From contig CM067081.1 of the NCBI GenBank assembly GCA_034008185.1, positions 148,768,258 through 148,832,257 on the forward strand: a stretch of DNA of 64,000 nucleotides, given 5' to 3'. The notes under the pieces are model-generated. The model was not told the origin of the DNA. It did not search any database and saw only the letters and a list, made by a program, of their open reading frames with translations. Below, piece by piece: positions 13,696 through 26,382 of the stretch. Numbering within the stretch: position 1 is the stretch's first letter; each line of letters opens with the position of its first letter. Source of the DNA: Gorsachius magnificus. Its lineage: Eukaryota > Chordata > Aves > Pelecaniformes > Ardeidae. The position numbers were made by a program, and so were the translations under genes.

Positions 13696-15177
13696 TAATG
13701 GAAGCAGTCTCACTCAATCTTTCCTAGGCCTTACTCCTTTAAAGATGCTGAGGTGATTAACTTCACTTTTAGACTGCTGGCTGGAACATACTTCCAGCTT
13801 TGACCTGATAATCTTCTCAAATCCTGTTGCCAGACCCTCCTATTAGAGGATGAGGAAAGGAAGAAGGACCCTGGGCATAAGAGGGCTGACCTGCTAGAGG
13901 TTCTCCAGTCCACCATGTGTGTGTGACAGATTTCCACTAAACAAGGGTTTTTTTAAATCGGCTGTTTATAGGGTCAGCCTACTCTGCTGGTTTCTTAACC
14001 TGTCTTCTCCCATAAGTGACCTTTTTTTTTTTCTTAGCAAAATCAGTTGTTCTCCCAAGTACTTCTAAGTAGCTACCATGAACCTACAATAAAAACAACT
14101 TATGATCCCAGAGATGAACATTATTTTAATGAATGAGTTCTTTATATGTCAAAATTAAAATGACAACCCTACAAAAACTAAAGCTTCTTGATTGCGCTAA
14201 AATGGAACTATGTGTCTTTGGCTGGATTCTACAGATATCCAGTGTTTTAAATCGAATTTACACATTGCAAGTAATCCAAAATGTGGTTCTGTAAAGGCAA
14301 ATGTAGATAATTTAATTTTAAAGTGAAACATTTTTGCTTCCTCTGTACATCAGTATTACATTTCCTCACAGCCTTGTAGCACTGACAGCACAGGATAAGA
14401 GAATAATCTCTGGCTTTGAACTATCTATTTAAAACCTTGTGGTTCAGTTGCCAGCTGAATAGCTGTTCCCTGTGGCCCCACTGTCGGGAATTACACTCTA
14501 CCCTTGGAAAATGTAGCATGGATTTTTTTTTTCCCGTTAGGTGTGAATATCCTTTTTGATGTCATTAGATATCTCTTTCACACTGCGGCTCATAAGAAAC
14601 TCACGTATTCTGTGTCAACATCTGGACCAACATGATACTCAATCATTTCTTGAGGTCTTCTTCAGCGTTACTTTTTCAATTCTTCCAGAGCTTGTTTACT
14701 GCAGATTCAGTTGTTGTCAAACTTGACCAGTAAGAACTATCTTCAAGGAGAGAGGCGGCAGTTTAGTTGAACCCTTGGGCCAGGCATTGCCTTTGTTTAG
14801 AAAGTAGAATGTGAAATAGGATTCACAGCTACAATTTCATGTACTAGAGAGTAGTTTCATGTGTTATCTTAATGGGTTAAGCTTTCTTTTGTTTAATGTT
14901 CTGTGAGGCCTGGGAATAAACACTTCATTTTGTTTCAAGGTAAGGAGGAAATCTGAGGAGCATATGAGTTTCATGGATATAGGGGAAAAAGTGACTTGCT
15001 GCTTTTAGCTCCCTTGACTTTACCTTTTAGGGTGATGTGTGCTGGGACTTGAGTATCTATCCTCTCTTGTATTGCTTGGTTACATAAAAATTAATCTGCC
15101 TGGAGGTTAAATATGCAGGTCTGTCTGCTGCAAGGGATATTATGTTAGATTTAAAGTGTCCCTCATGCCTCCATTCT
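13696..15177. other. Noncoding stretch between CR1 fragments
   Basis: No exon or RNA gene was recognised. A 68-codon minus-strand frame at 13731-13937 lies just beyond the CR1 fragment, but it does not read as the upstream part of CR1 ORF2 and I regard it as chance. The rest is AT-rich intron-like or flank-like sequence. Confidence 0.55.
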
Positions 15178-15312
15178 TGAAGATACTCAAAACCCGACTG
15201 GGCAGAGTCCTGAGTGTAACCTGTTCTGGCTGACTCTGCTTTGAGCAGTGGGATCAGAGTAGGCAGTCTGCAGAGGTCCTTTCCAACCTTAATTATTCTG
15301 TGGTTCTGTGAT
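15178..15312 (+). mobile_element. Short CR1 3'-end fragment
   Basis: About 135 bp match the extreme 3' region of CR1 in plus orientation: the run-up ACTCAAAACCCGACTGGGC, then CTGCTTTGAGCAG, then GAGGTCCTTTCCAACCTTAA. It ends in diverged ATTCTGTGGTTCTGTGATTC repeats that match the CR1 terminus. Only the 3' UTR remains. Several substitutions suggest it is older than the copy at 22487-22909. Confidence 0.88.
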
Positions 15313-18300
15313 TCACAATTTCTTAATTTGACCCACTCCTCAAATAGAAGTTTTAAACAGGGTGGATCAGTGCACTTCCCTAATCAACAGCTAAATCAAC
15401 TTCCCTAACCAAGAAGAGAAAAGGAAACACGGATGCATTTCCACCAGAAATTACCCTACTTCTTCTGCAGTCAAATATATTGATCTGAGGAAAGCTGATG
15501 GCATGGCAGGTCTCCAGTTTAATACTGTGATGGTTAGCTTAGTACTGACTCATGTTGTTGAGTGTAGCCTGGTTGGGACAGACTAGTTTTTCTTTTCATG
15601 CATGTACTGTTTTTCCATGAATGGATTTTAACTTCTTGTGTTCACTGGAGGAAACCAGAAGAGGAGCATGCTGGAAGTTTCTCTATGCTAAATCCTATCT
15701 GTAGAAAAGACTGCTGAGACAGTGAGCCATCCTGCCTGGACACTCCAGCCAGAATGTCTTTGCTTTTTTGTGAAAGTAAAGCTGATCTTGTTCACTTCAT
15801 GTGGTTGTTTGTCCTTGAAGCATGCTACATTTGTGGAGATTACACCTAAAACTTGTTGGGCTGACCTGAGTTAGGATTGAAATAACTGTGGGCAGAGATT
15901 GGTATATGATGTTTAGTGACTAGGTGAAAAACAAACCCACCTTAGATAAGGGATTGAGTTTGTTTGCAGATGTTTTGCATCTACATCTGCTTTGCCACAA
16001 GTAGCTGTTGACTTCTCTCACAGGTTCCCTACACTGCTTTAAAATCTTACAGGGCAAACAGCATTTAATAGCAAGGTACCTATCTTGTTGGCCATTTTGA
16101 TTAGGCATTACCTTGCTGTTAATTTACTTAATTTTTATACATTTAACTAATGTATAGTTATACCACGTTTACGTTAACACCAGCTTATGTAAACTCTATG
16201 CTAAAAGTGAACTGCCTTGTCCTCTGGAGTGGAGCTACGTGGGAGTCTAATGCTTAGATATGGACATACAGAGGCAGTAAGTGCTATGTTGAGTACATGG
16301 AGAAATGTGTGGATACCACTAGCGTTCTCTCTGGTGTGTCTCATGAGTTACTGAAATACCTAACTATTGAGTAACTTTAGGGTTACACCCCACACTCTAT
16401 ACGGAGACAAGCTCTGAGACCCTCCATACTATACACTGGCAGCCTGTTTTCTCCGAAGGTAGCAAGTACAACGGGCATAGGGGCGCTCGGGAGCACTTTA
16501 AGAGGTAGCAATCCAAACTACAGAAGGGACCGCCTCTTGTATCCAGTGAACAATACTGCATTATGCTTGTCAAGGACGTAACTTCAGATTTCTCTACAGC
16601 TAGAGACTGTAAACTTGCTGCTGTTTTGTTCTCTGTTTCTCTGAGATATTAGCATGTCTCAGTCTATGGCTGTTTATAAATGTGCCAACAACTCTGGACT
16701 GAAGTAATAGACATGTATAAATACTGATCTTTCAATTAAACTTGAGACCCTACTGATCTGCTTAATGGCTATATTACTGTCAGATCTGAGGAGTTAGTTA
16801 GCCAGGAGATATAATGGAAATGAAGTCGCTGTTACATAGCATATGTGGAAAAGGGAAAACCAAGCTTATTGAAGATCAGGTTAGAACAGTCCTGAATCAA
16901 TACCGTTACACTGTTAGTGTATTTTATGTATTTTTAAGAGCAATTCTCAGGCACATGAAATAATTTTTCTTCTTTTGGGATAATGGACTCCTGGGCAGTA
17001 TACTACACTCTCAGAGCTCTAGAAGAGTACTTATCTCTTAAATTCCCTGATGTAACTTGGTAAACTGACTATACCTGTACAGCTTGTGGTCATCTTACAT
17101 TCCTTTATTAGCTGCGGGGACATAGATGTGGCATACATTGCCTGAAGCATTTATTTGCATAGCATATCTATGCCTTTGGCGGAAAACATCATTCAAATTT
17201 TATTTTACAAAGCAAACAATATGCAGGAGTGGGCCAGCAGTTTTTGGTATGCTGCTTCTGCACCTTAGTGCGTCTACCAAAAGCATGGTTTTCTTGAAGT
17301 TGTACGAACCTCTTTCCTGTCTTTCCAAACAACCACTCTGTTAACAGCACTGTTTTTTTCAGCCCTACACACATAGGCAAAATTCTGGAAGTCTGTTGCC
17401 ACCATCAGCTTTCAAGGCTGTAATTCTTTAAAATAGAGGAAGAAGCGAAATTTCATCCATCCTGGCAAGGAAATGGAGTCTCAAATGACTAGGGTCACCT
17501 CCTTCGCACTTCTTCCTACCCTGCACAACACACGCGTCAGTAAGAGGATGGGTGGTTACAGAAATGGCTACAGTATCAACTACTTTGGCAGAAAATTAAG
17601 CTTTATGCAGCTGAAGGCCTTGAAAGCTGGTAATTTTGCACAGCATTCTGAACCTTCAATGAAGCTTTTTTTGCTATGCATACATGCTTGCAGTCATGAT
17701 TAAAGTCACTTGATTCTGTCTTGGCATATTAATTGTGCATATATTGTCATGTCCACATCTGTACAGTAATATCAAAGCACTGGACTACTTTGGCGGCAAA
17801 TCCTAGGATGTGGTCTGTTCTTTTTCAGTCTCAGAAAACTGTATTCTATTAATAAACTGAGTAAGTCTTTAATTGCCTCGGGCTTTTCTTGTGGGAGGAG
17901 TGCTCTAGAACCCCATTTCTCTGGTTTCAAACATTGAGTTGCAGTGTAAAGTTTTTGCTTCTGCCACTATCAGAGGTTCTCTACACTGTTTATTATGTTG
18001 ATAGAAATGGGTCAAGAAGTAAGGGAGACTGGAAGGGCTGATCACAAGTTCTTAGTTTGACTAGCCTAACAGCCCATGGGAGGCAGAACTGTATATAATT
18101 CCATGTGAAGCTTTATCAGTCTCCTGACCAGTGGCATTAATATTGCACGTCTTTTCTGGAGAGACTGCTGCATCCAAATATCACATTTGTTTCTTTCACA
18201 ATTTGATCAGATGGATTTCTGATAGCCCTGGCACTCTGTTTCATCCTACTTCTGTTGCTCTAGTGCTTTAGGTCAATAAATTTCCATATATGATATCTTG

Positions 18301-19351
18301 GTTCACTGTAGTGTACCCACAAGAAGCTCGCTGAGATGCAAACGCAAGACACTTCTCCACTAATGAATGCACTGTGAAGCATTGATACTCTATATGGGCA
18401 TCATATATTCTATTGAATGCATCACGCTTGTGTGACATAGATTTGAAAGACTACTTACAGCTGATGCTGGTCAGTTGGGAAAATGAGTAAGGCTTGGATT
18501 TCAGATGAGTACTGCACTTCAGAGCATGTTCCATGTAAACAGGAAGTACCAAATTGTGTTTAAAAGGGGAAGGAGGTAGTTATGGGGGGAAAAATTACTG
18601 TTCTTATTCTTGAGGTGTGTGATGCTACTCCTTTGAGAGTTACTTGATCTTTATATTGAGATTCTGTAGAAAGAGCTAGAACTTATGGGTTACAAATTAA
18701 GTTAAATTCAATAGCATAAAAGCAAGAATGAGACAGTTTGGTGTCCTTTAACTTGGAAATGACCAAGGAAGGAGAGAGAGTGATCCCTGTGATCAATAAG
18801 TACATTTAAATGTATACTAGAATTGGGTCATAGTTGTGGAAGAGGCCAAGGCAATCTGAGAATTGTCAGCAGAGGAGTGTACCCTGCAGTATGCACCCTA
18901 TTATGCCATACTCTTGTAAGAACTCATCCGGCCAAACGCAGCATACAGGTATAGTGCTTCATAAGATTACATACCCACCCCAAAACCAACAATACAGTCC
19001 TCCTCCTTGGGAAGCCTAGGGAAAGAGTGCCTGTATTAGACTAGAAGAGCTTGATTTAACCTTGGTATAATGAAGATCAAGAGGGGATGTGGCATGTGTC
19101 TAAAAATATATGTAGGAAGGGAGGGAAAGCTAATGCATAGGTCAGTATCATCCCAGGAACAAAGAGTTATAAACTTGGCGTGGAAATTAAGTTATTGATC
19201 ATAAAACCACCTGGGTTCAGGAAGAAACTTCTGAGGTGATAACAGGGATGGAACAAAAAGCGTTACTAATCTCTGTTGCCACAGCATGATATCTCTTAGG
19301 AAATTGCCCATTTCTGTCACCCTCAGATTGTTCTGTCTGCGTTTTGGTCTT
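15313..19351. other. Noncoding stretch
   Basis: No coding exon, RNA gene or known repeat was recognised. One patch, about 16380-16560, is richer in CpG and GC than its surroundings; it is described under findings. The other open frames are short and unlike any known family. Confidence 0.5.
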
Positions 19352-19968
19352 TGTCATGGTTTAACCCCAGCCGGCAACTAAGCCCCACATAGCCACTTGC
19401 TCATTGCACCCAGTGGGATGGGGGGAGAGAATCAGAAGAGTAAAAGCGAGAAAACTCGTGGGTTGAGATAAAGACAGTTTAACAGGTAAAGCAAAAGCTG
19501 CACACACAAGCAAAGCAAAACAAGGAATTCATTCACTCCTTCCCATGGGCAGGCAGGTGCTCAGCTGTCTTCAGGAAAGCGGGGCACCATCACACATAAT
19601 GGTTACTTGGGAAGACAAAACACTATCACTCCAAATGTGTGTCCTGTCTTGTCCCCCTTCCTTCTTTTTCCCCAGCTTTATATGCTGAGCATGATGTCAT
19701 ATGGTGTGGAATATCCCTTTGGTCAGTTGGAGTCAGCTGTCCTGGCTGTGTCCCTTCCCAACTTACTGTGCACCCCCACCCTGCTCGCTGGCGGGGCAGT
19801 ATGAGAAGCTGAAACGTCCTTGACTTAGTGTAAGCACTGCTCAGTAACAACTAAAACATCGGTGTGTTATCAACACTGTATCAACATTAGGATGTATATC
19901 AACATCCTAAATCCAAACCACAGTGCCAGCTACCAGGAAGAAAATTAACCCTATCCCAGCTGAAAATG
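19352..19968 (+). mobile_element. Solo LTR of an avian endogenous retrovirus
   Basis: About 617 bp resemble an LTR type that is very common in birds. It begins TGTCATGGTTTAACCCCAG and continues with the conserved GTGGGATGGGG and AAAACTCGTGGGTTGAGATAA blocks. Near the 3' end it has GCTACCAGGAAGAAAATTAA followed by CCCAGCTGAAA. The last bases, expected to end in CA after CAGCTGAAACCAGGA, have diverged or been lost. No primer-binding site, gag, pol or second LTR follows, so it is best read as a solo LTR left by recombination. The family is probably ERVL-like, but I cannot name the subfamily. Confidence 0.88.
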
Positions 19969-22486
19969 GGAGAGTCTTCCAAATGAGCATTCCCCAGTTA
20001 TCCCCTATAGTTACAGAATATAATTTGGTAGTTACTGTAGAAGGTGCATGCCCAGTAAGTGGTGTCAGCCATGGAAGAGAAATAAGCCATATTGCTTTCC
20101 GAATGACTGGAAAACAGGGGTATTATAGAAATGAAAGGTTAAAAGCAAACATTGCTCTTTCATTGTGGCCACTCAAAGTATTTGAAGATCCAAATATCGA
20201 AGAGTTTTCTAGTCTACCCCATGGAATAGGAAATGTTTTGTTGCAGTTAGCCAGACCTCTCAGGTCCATGGAGAAAAGGTCACTTGTGATAATTTCTAGG
20301 GTATACGTATGGGAAAGACAAGGGAGTAGAGAGAGCAGGCATGTAGATTCCACAGGTGGCCTCAAATGTAATGAGGACCAAATTCTTTACATTTCTCAGT
20401 CTTCAAACTGGGGAAAAACAAGCTGCCTTAATGGCAGCATATGCTTCTGTTGGCATAAACTAGTGGTAAATATATAAATACTAAATGTTTTAATACCAGT
20501 GAGCAACTGGAGGGAGGGTGGTTTCCAGACATTGAAGGCCCCAGGTTGTTCTCTCTGGAGAGGAACTTGCAGTTAATGCTGTGGTCTGCTGCACAGAGCA
20601 CTGTATAGATTTCCAGGAAAGCGGCTACCATCACGCTGAGGTTCTGCCAGCGGTGTTGGTCATCCCAAGTTTACAGAGTTGTGCTGTGCTACTAGTCCAT
20701 GCTGGCTAACTGAGCCTGGAAGCAGCAGCTGGGTGAAGTCAAAGGAAGTATTTCTTATTTTTCTTCTTAAAGAGAACTTGTTAGTCTGATTCTGAAGTTA
20801 TTGCCTGCCTTGAGATAAGCTAGTAGTAGCATGTTTGTATTATCACTGAGAAGGTCACAAGTTGCCTTTAGTCTCTCTTTCCCCTTGTCCTTGCTGCATT
20901 AAAAGCATTTTGAGAAAGTATCTGCCTGGCTAGTGCTCAAACACCAGGTGGAGGGTGGTCTTCTGAAATAAGGGGTTATGGAAATTACTCAGTTTGAGCC
21001 CAAGGTCCAGAACTGAATCATCTACCAGTGGAAGTCCTGGAATGCCCTACAAGCCAAATTCTAGTGTGCAAGCAGCATAGTGGCAAAGCACCGCATTGGG
21101 GCTGTCGAACTATGCTGGGTGTTTCATGTTGTTTCACAGTGTAGTAGTTTTCTGTGACCACTGAGAGCTTCAATACTGGGCTGTTAAAGAGGTGCATGTA
21201 TATGTATTGCACAAAAGGTGATTGTAGGCCCTTTGATGGGGGCTCTTGGACCTGCATTAAGTGAAGAGGGTGCTCGTGCCCTCTCATAGAGCAACTTTCT
21301 CTGCCAGATAGCCGAGAGGTTCAGCTAAGGATATCTGCCTCAGAGCCCCAGATATCCTTGCACAGGAATGGCCTTTATCCGAAGGAGGATGGAATTAAAA
21401 AGACTAGACAGTAAAGTCCTTGAGGATGAAAGGCTGAGAGAGAAGCTTTTATGTGTGCTCGCTACTAGGAACAAATTCTGCTGAATGGCATCCTTACACT
21501 TAGACTGGATTAAATCTCTGACTAATTCGTACCAAGTCTTTTCATGTCCCCACCAGTGCAGCTGTATTTGAGCAGGCTGGTGATGTCTGCCTCTGGAAGT
21601 GATGACTGCCATCTTATTTCAGAAACTCCTTGCCAAAGCCTCAGGGAGAGGAGAGTAAAACTCAAAACTGCCTCCACCTCTTTCCTCTGTAACTGATTTC
21701 CTAACAGATTTTAGTTTGCTTGAGGCATTGAGCTTGGCATGGTCTTTGCTGAGAGAGGCATCTCCTGTGCGTTGGGCGGCTGGAGGGGAATCACTATCTG
21801 GCCAATTGAAATTGTTTCAGCATTTACTGAGAGTCAAATGTCCAGCCAAGTGGGGAACATACTGCCGGGTTACTATTTTTGAGCTGTGTAACAGCATGTA
21901 CAAATGATATTAACTTATGTCCAGAGTTGAAAGTTACAGACTTCTGTACAGAGTTGAAAGTGTTACAAGTTCTGTTTTTTACCATACTGTACCTATAATC
22001 TGGATTACTTTTCAAGCTTTTGGTATATTTTGTAGCATTGAGAACTCTTTATTCTACCTGTTTGCTACAGTTTAGCCAAAATGTTAAACCAGTTATTTGC
22101 TTACAGTATATTCCTGTCTCCTGGTAAAAGCTTTCCCTTGTACCTATGAGGAAAAGGAATGATGGGAAGCATTAGATGTGCAGGATTGTGTAATAGCGAT
22201 GAATTTTCATTAAGCTGCTAGATTTGATCAGTGGTCATTTGACAATCTCAGAGTGAAGTTTGTTAGTTGCTAAGGGTTGGATTTTGCTTTGCCCTTTTAA
22301 ATTATTATTGTTACTAAAGATCGCAGAGCGTACCAGAGTGCAAAGGGTGGGTGTTCTTTAGAAGAGGAAAGATTTACATGAGTAAATTTATCAAGGATTA
22401 ATACTAAACTAAATTTAAGATACCATCAAATTAAGAACTCTAAGATGCAAGTGAGAGACTGCTTTGAGGAAGAAAAAGAAGACTGC
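19969..22486. other. Noncoding stretch
   Basis: An open frame begins inside the LTR end (19923) and runs to 20477, giving 184 codons. It is the longest frame in the window, but the portion outside the LTR resembles no retroviral or cellular protein I know, so I treat it as chance. A tandem duplication lies at 21922-21976. No exon, RNA gene or transposon was otherwise recognised. Confidence 0.5.
21922..21976. repeat. Two-copy tandem repeat of about 27 bp
   Basis: Units at 21922-21948 and 21949-21976 share CAGAGTTGAAAGT, then TTACA and TTCTGT, with small differences. This is a local tandem duplication without evident function. Confidence 0.75.
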
Positions 22487-22909
22487 TTTTGACTGGAGCA
22501 TCTCTCCTATGAGGAAAGGCTGAGGGAGCTGGGCTTGTTTAGCTTGAAGAAGAGAAGACTGAGAAGGGATCTCATAAATACTTACAAATATCTTAAGGGT
22601 GGATGTGAGGAGGATGGAGCCAGACTCTTTTCAGTGGTGCCCAGTGACAGGACAAGAGGCAGTGGGCACAAACTGAAGTATAGAAGGTTTCAGTTGAAAA
22701 TGTGGAAGAACTTCTTTACTTTGAGGGTGACAGAGCACTGGAACAGGCTGCCCAGCGGGGTTGTGGAGTCTCCTCCTTTGGAGATATTCACAACCCATCT
22801 GGACGATGTCCTGTGCAACCTGCTGTAGGTGAACCTGCTTTAGCAGGAGGGTTGGACTAGATGATCTCCCGAGGTCCCTTCCAACCCTTGCCATTCTGTG
22901 ATTCTGTGA
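22487..22909 (+). mobile_element. CR1 LINE fragment, 5'-truncated
   Basis: This is the 3' end of a CR1 retrotransposon on the plus strand. The frame at 22535-22828 reads the end of ORF2, with [13 protein letters not shown], the [14 protein letters not shown] motif typical of the CR1 C-terminus and [11 protein letters not shown] 3' UTR follows (GGTTGGACTAGATGATCTCC and GGTCCCTTCCAACCCTTGCC) and the element ends in two ATTCTGTG units. Everything upstream of the last part of the reverse transcriptase is missing, so it cannot move by itself. Confidence 0.95.
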
Positions 22910-25900
22910 AAAGCTAGGATAGATATTTTTTTTCCCCTCTGAGAATAAAAACATGTCTACAGGAATTCGGCCTGGCACAGTTTATAGAAGAGGTTTGTGG
23001 GACCTGTAGAATAGAGCTCATTTAAATGATCTGATTTATGAATTTATGAAATAAAAGTTATAGGATTATTGTGTGCATTTTTTCTTCCTGTGATCTAATG
23101 AACTGGGATTTAGCATTGTGTCCACAGAACGTATTCAGTATCTTTTCTGTTAGCTAGAAGCCCTATGCCTTAAGAGTTTAGGCAAATAAGTTTTACCATG
23201 AAAATGAGGTGTAGCTCCATACAGAATCTGCCGTTCATTATAAAAAATAAAAAAAAAAGAAAATTCAAAACATGATGGAAACTGTTCTCTTCTGGTTCCC
23301 TTCAAATCCTGCTTTGTGACCTGTTCAAACTCTGTTCAGTCAGTAGTGCTCTTGCTAAGGTGTGTAATTCTCTGCCTTTGCAAAATGAAACAAAATTGCT
23401 TAATTGTATATTATGGTCTAATCTGGTGACTAATGTGGGAGGACAGGCCAGGCCTGTGGTGGCCTGCGGAGCATCAAGAAACAGCCTGCTGCATCTACCC
23501 TAGGTTGAGTTCCTTGCCATTGCCATTTATGGTTTCAGGTATTTAGAGAAACTACACAGCACACATTTTCATGCACAACTTTTAAGGAGAAAGGAAGGCT
23601 AGGTGTAGTGATTGGAGCTACATGAGTAAGGCACACCCATCAGTGGTTATAAATGCACTGTGGGATTTTCTTTGGCAGCAGTGAAGCTTGAGTGAGTCGG
23701 CCTGCTGGTGGAGCTTGGGTCTGTTGGCCATGCATGGGTTGGGGGCAGTGGCAAATTGAGGCATATGATAGCTGGGATATCGAGTGCTGGCTATATTAAC
23801 AGTGACAAGTGAAGGTATGTGTCTGGTAGTGAATAAGGTGCTGGTCCTCGTCTGCAGATGAGTCCTCAAGATGCTGTACCTGGTTGCACCTTTCTGGTTA
23901 AGGGAAAGGAGGTGGCAGTTCTGGAGGTCTGGGTTTTGAGGTCCAATTTCTTAGTTTTTTTTCGAGCTTTGTGTGTATATTTTACCTGGCAATTATAAAG
24001 GTTGAGGTTGCACCCACGGGTTGTAGCATGGTCCCAGCTTTCCTGGACTTTTCCTAGAATAAAGCTTGGGGTTTCTTTTTGTTTTTGAAGTTCAACAGCC
24101 TTTAAATGAAGTGGTTTGTGGGTTGGAGAAATCTTTATGGCTCTTTAATTCAAATGTGTGTTTACTTACGTTTCCTGGCTCACAAAAGAGTCTTGCAAGA
24201 TCTGCATTAAGAAAAAAAATTCCAGAATTTTTAAGTCCCTCTGCTTTCCATGTTCAGTCTTCTCCACAGAAACAGGATATACATCCATCAAGTAATCTGT
24301 TTGAACTGCTCAGGGCAGTGTACTCAATTTGTGATGCCTTAGCTAGTTGAGTGTGTGTGGAGGGTGGAATTATGAATCTTTTAATCCTGTTTTCTAACTA
24401 CCTTCTCCTCCACTACTTCCTTCGAGAAAGCACCTGCCTTTTTTTCCACACCCATAACAGCTTAGAGTTGGAAGCAACACAAATAAAACCTGCTTTCCTG
24501 TGGACATTTTTAATGTCTGTAACTGGAGTATTTGTGCTCCGTTTTGTGAGAGTCTGGTATTTACCAAACCACTGAGGAGTGAGCCTTGGAGTTAAAAGTC
24601 CAGGCAGCCATCTGCCTTGATTAGAATAAATGCTGGCACAAATGTCAAAAAGTCTAATGTCAAAATGTCAAATGACAAAAAGCAGTCTTTGAGTTTGCTT
24701 TCTGAGGTGTTACAGTGTTTCTCTCGATGACCCTAATGAAGGTGGCTTTGGTAAGTTCAGCCTAGTTTGGACCCCGTGTTTCTATGTGACTGGTAATCTT
24801 TGACCTGTGTAAGGCAGAATTAGGTAATAAAAGGGAGAGCTGAAGCACGTAAGTGGAGAGAAGTGCATATAACAGAAGGCAAGCACGTACTACGTTACGT
24901 TTTAACTTTTCATATCTCATGAACCACTTTACATGCTCTTTAACGAATGGTATTTTTTTTCCTTTTGCCACTTGCAAATCATATGGTTGTATCTGTCTCT
25001 TTGTCCCTGCTGATTATCTTTCCTGCATTAACTTTTGTGATCATTGCAGTCTGTGTTTTGTTACCAGGTTCTGACAGATAGAAGCCTGCACTTACATAAT
25101 TTTTTAAAAGTGTGTTCATGTGAGTTTCATTAGAGAATTTATTTTATGAGATTTCTTCTTCTTTTTTTTTTTTTAATTATAGGTTCTATTTGTTTTCTCA
25201 CTGTGTCGTGGAATGGCTTGGGGTGATCAGTGTGCTAGTAGAACCTGAAGACCTCAGAAGACTTGGCTCAGTGAGCTGCAGGGGTCGCTATAGTGTGTTC
25301 ATAGCTTCTAGTCTTTGTTCTGCTCAAAATTTCTAATTGGGTCAGAGTAATGCTTTTGTTCCCTAATATTCAGTAAAGCCTTTCTGAAAACCTCCTTTTC
25401 TAGTGGCATAGCATGTTGTCTCAGAAAGATGAATCAATCCATGTCCTATATGATGTCAAAAGCTGGTCTGTCTTGCTGTGCTAAGGCGACTGATTTGTTT
25501 TATCCCCATTTGGAGTCATAGAAATGAAATTTAGTGAAAGCATCATGCTGGTCATTTCTTAGAGGCCTTTTTTTTGTATAGGAACTTTCCTCAGGTTATT
25601 TGATATGTGTTTGAAGAACACTAGGGAAGTCCAGCTGGTAAAACTGGGTAGGAACTAATTTTAGGATGGCTTTCTGTTTGGGAATGTAGTATCAGAAACA
25701 GCTTCAAAGCACTTCAAATGAGGGAATGACATTCAACCTTCTTGCCCTGGTAAGTGGTGGAGTGAGAAGTCTCCATGTGCTGGTAGTGGTCACCTTCACC
25801 CACCGTGAGGTGATTGTACACTTACCTTAGAAGTGGGATATGTGTTGCTCATCAGAAAATGCCCATGGTCTGACTGCCTACAGATATGGGGTATGGTCTT

Positions 25901-26308
25901 TATGGGAAATGCTTGTGGACTGAGGGCTCCCTATAGTGAAACAGACAGATTGGTGTTTTGATGACTCGTGTTTTCTCAGGAGGATTTGTGGAGATGCATG
26001 GATTTCACCACTCAGATAACAAATGGAGTCTTTGCTGTTGTATGTTGTTGGGTGTTGGGAGGCCAGTAAAGGGAAGCTGCTTTGACATAGCTGCTGCTAT
26101 GACTTGCTGTGTTAATGGCCACGCTCCAAAAAGTTTGTCATGGCAGTTTTGATTCTAGTGGGGTGTAGTACTTTTTACTATTGGAATAAAAGCACATTTA
26201 CTTCTTTGAGAAAGAAATTTTCTTTTGCTGTGCATGTACAGTACCGTGTAGTTCTTTACAGCATGGTGACTGTTCCAAGATGTAAAGAATGTCCCCAGCT
26301 TCAAACGC
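22910..26308. other. Noncoding stretch
   Basis: No exon, RNA gene or transposon was recognised. A short cluster of AATGTCAAAA-type repeats lies at 24641-24683. Open frames here are under 100 codons and match no family I know. Confidence 0.5.
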
Positions 26309-26382
26309 TGTCCTGGTTTCAGCTGGGACAGAGTTAATTTTCTTCCTAGTAGTTGGTATGGTGCTGGCATTAAACCATGACA
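26309..26382 (-). mobile_element. Miniature, internally deleted LTR
   Basis: This 74-bp piece starts TGTCCTGGTTTCAGCTGGGA and ends ATTAAACCATGACA. Read on the minus strand, it begins TGTCATGGTTTAAT, which matches the start of the LTR at 19352. It ends with CTAGGAAGAAAATTAACTC and CAGCTGAAACCAGGACA, which match that LTR's 3' end. Both TG...CA ends are present, but the roughly 500 bp between them are missing. The flanking bases (CAAACGC before, AACACAC after) are not a clean target-site duplication. It is either a collapsed LTR or a very short non-autonomous relative. Confidence 0.8.

Noticed and set aside
13731..13937. Minus-strand 68-codon frame as part of the adjacent CR1 ORF2
   Set aside because: Its sequence does not resemble the reverse transcriptase region expected upstream of the CR1 fragment.
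19923..20477. 184-codon open frame read as a retroviral or host gene
   Set aside because: Its first codons are LTR sequence, the rest shows no retroviral motif or known domain, and there is no splice or poly-A context. It is kept only as a low-interest observation.
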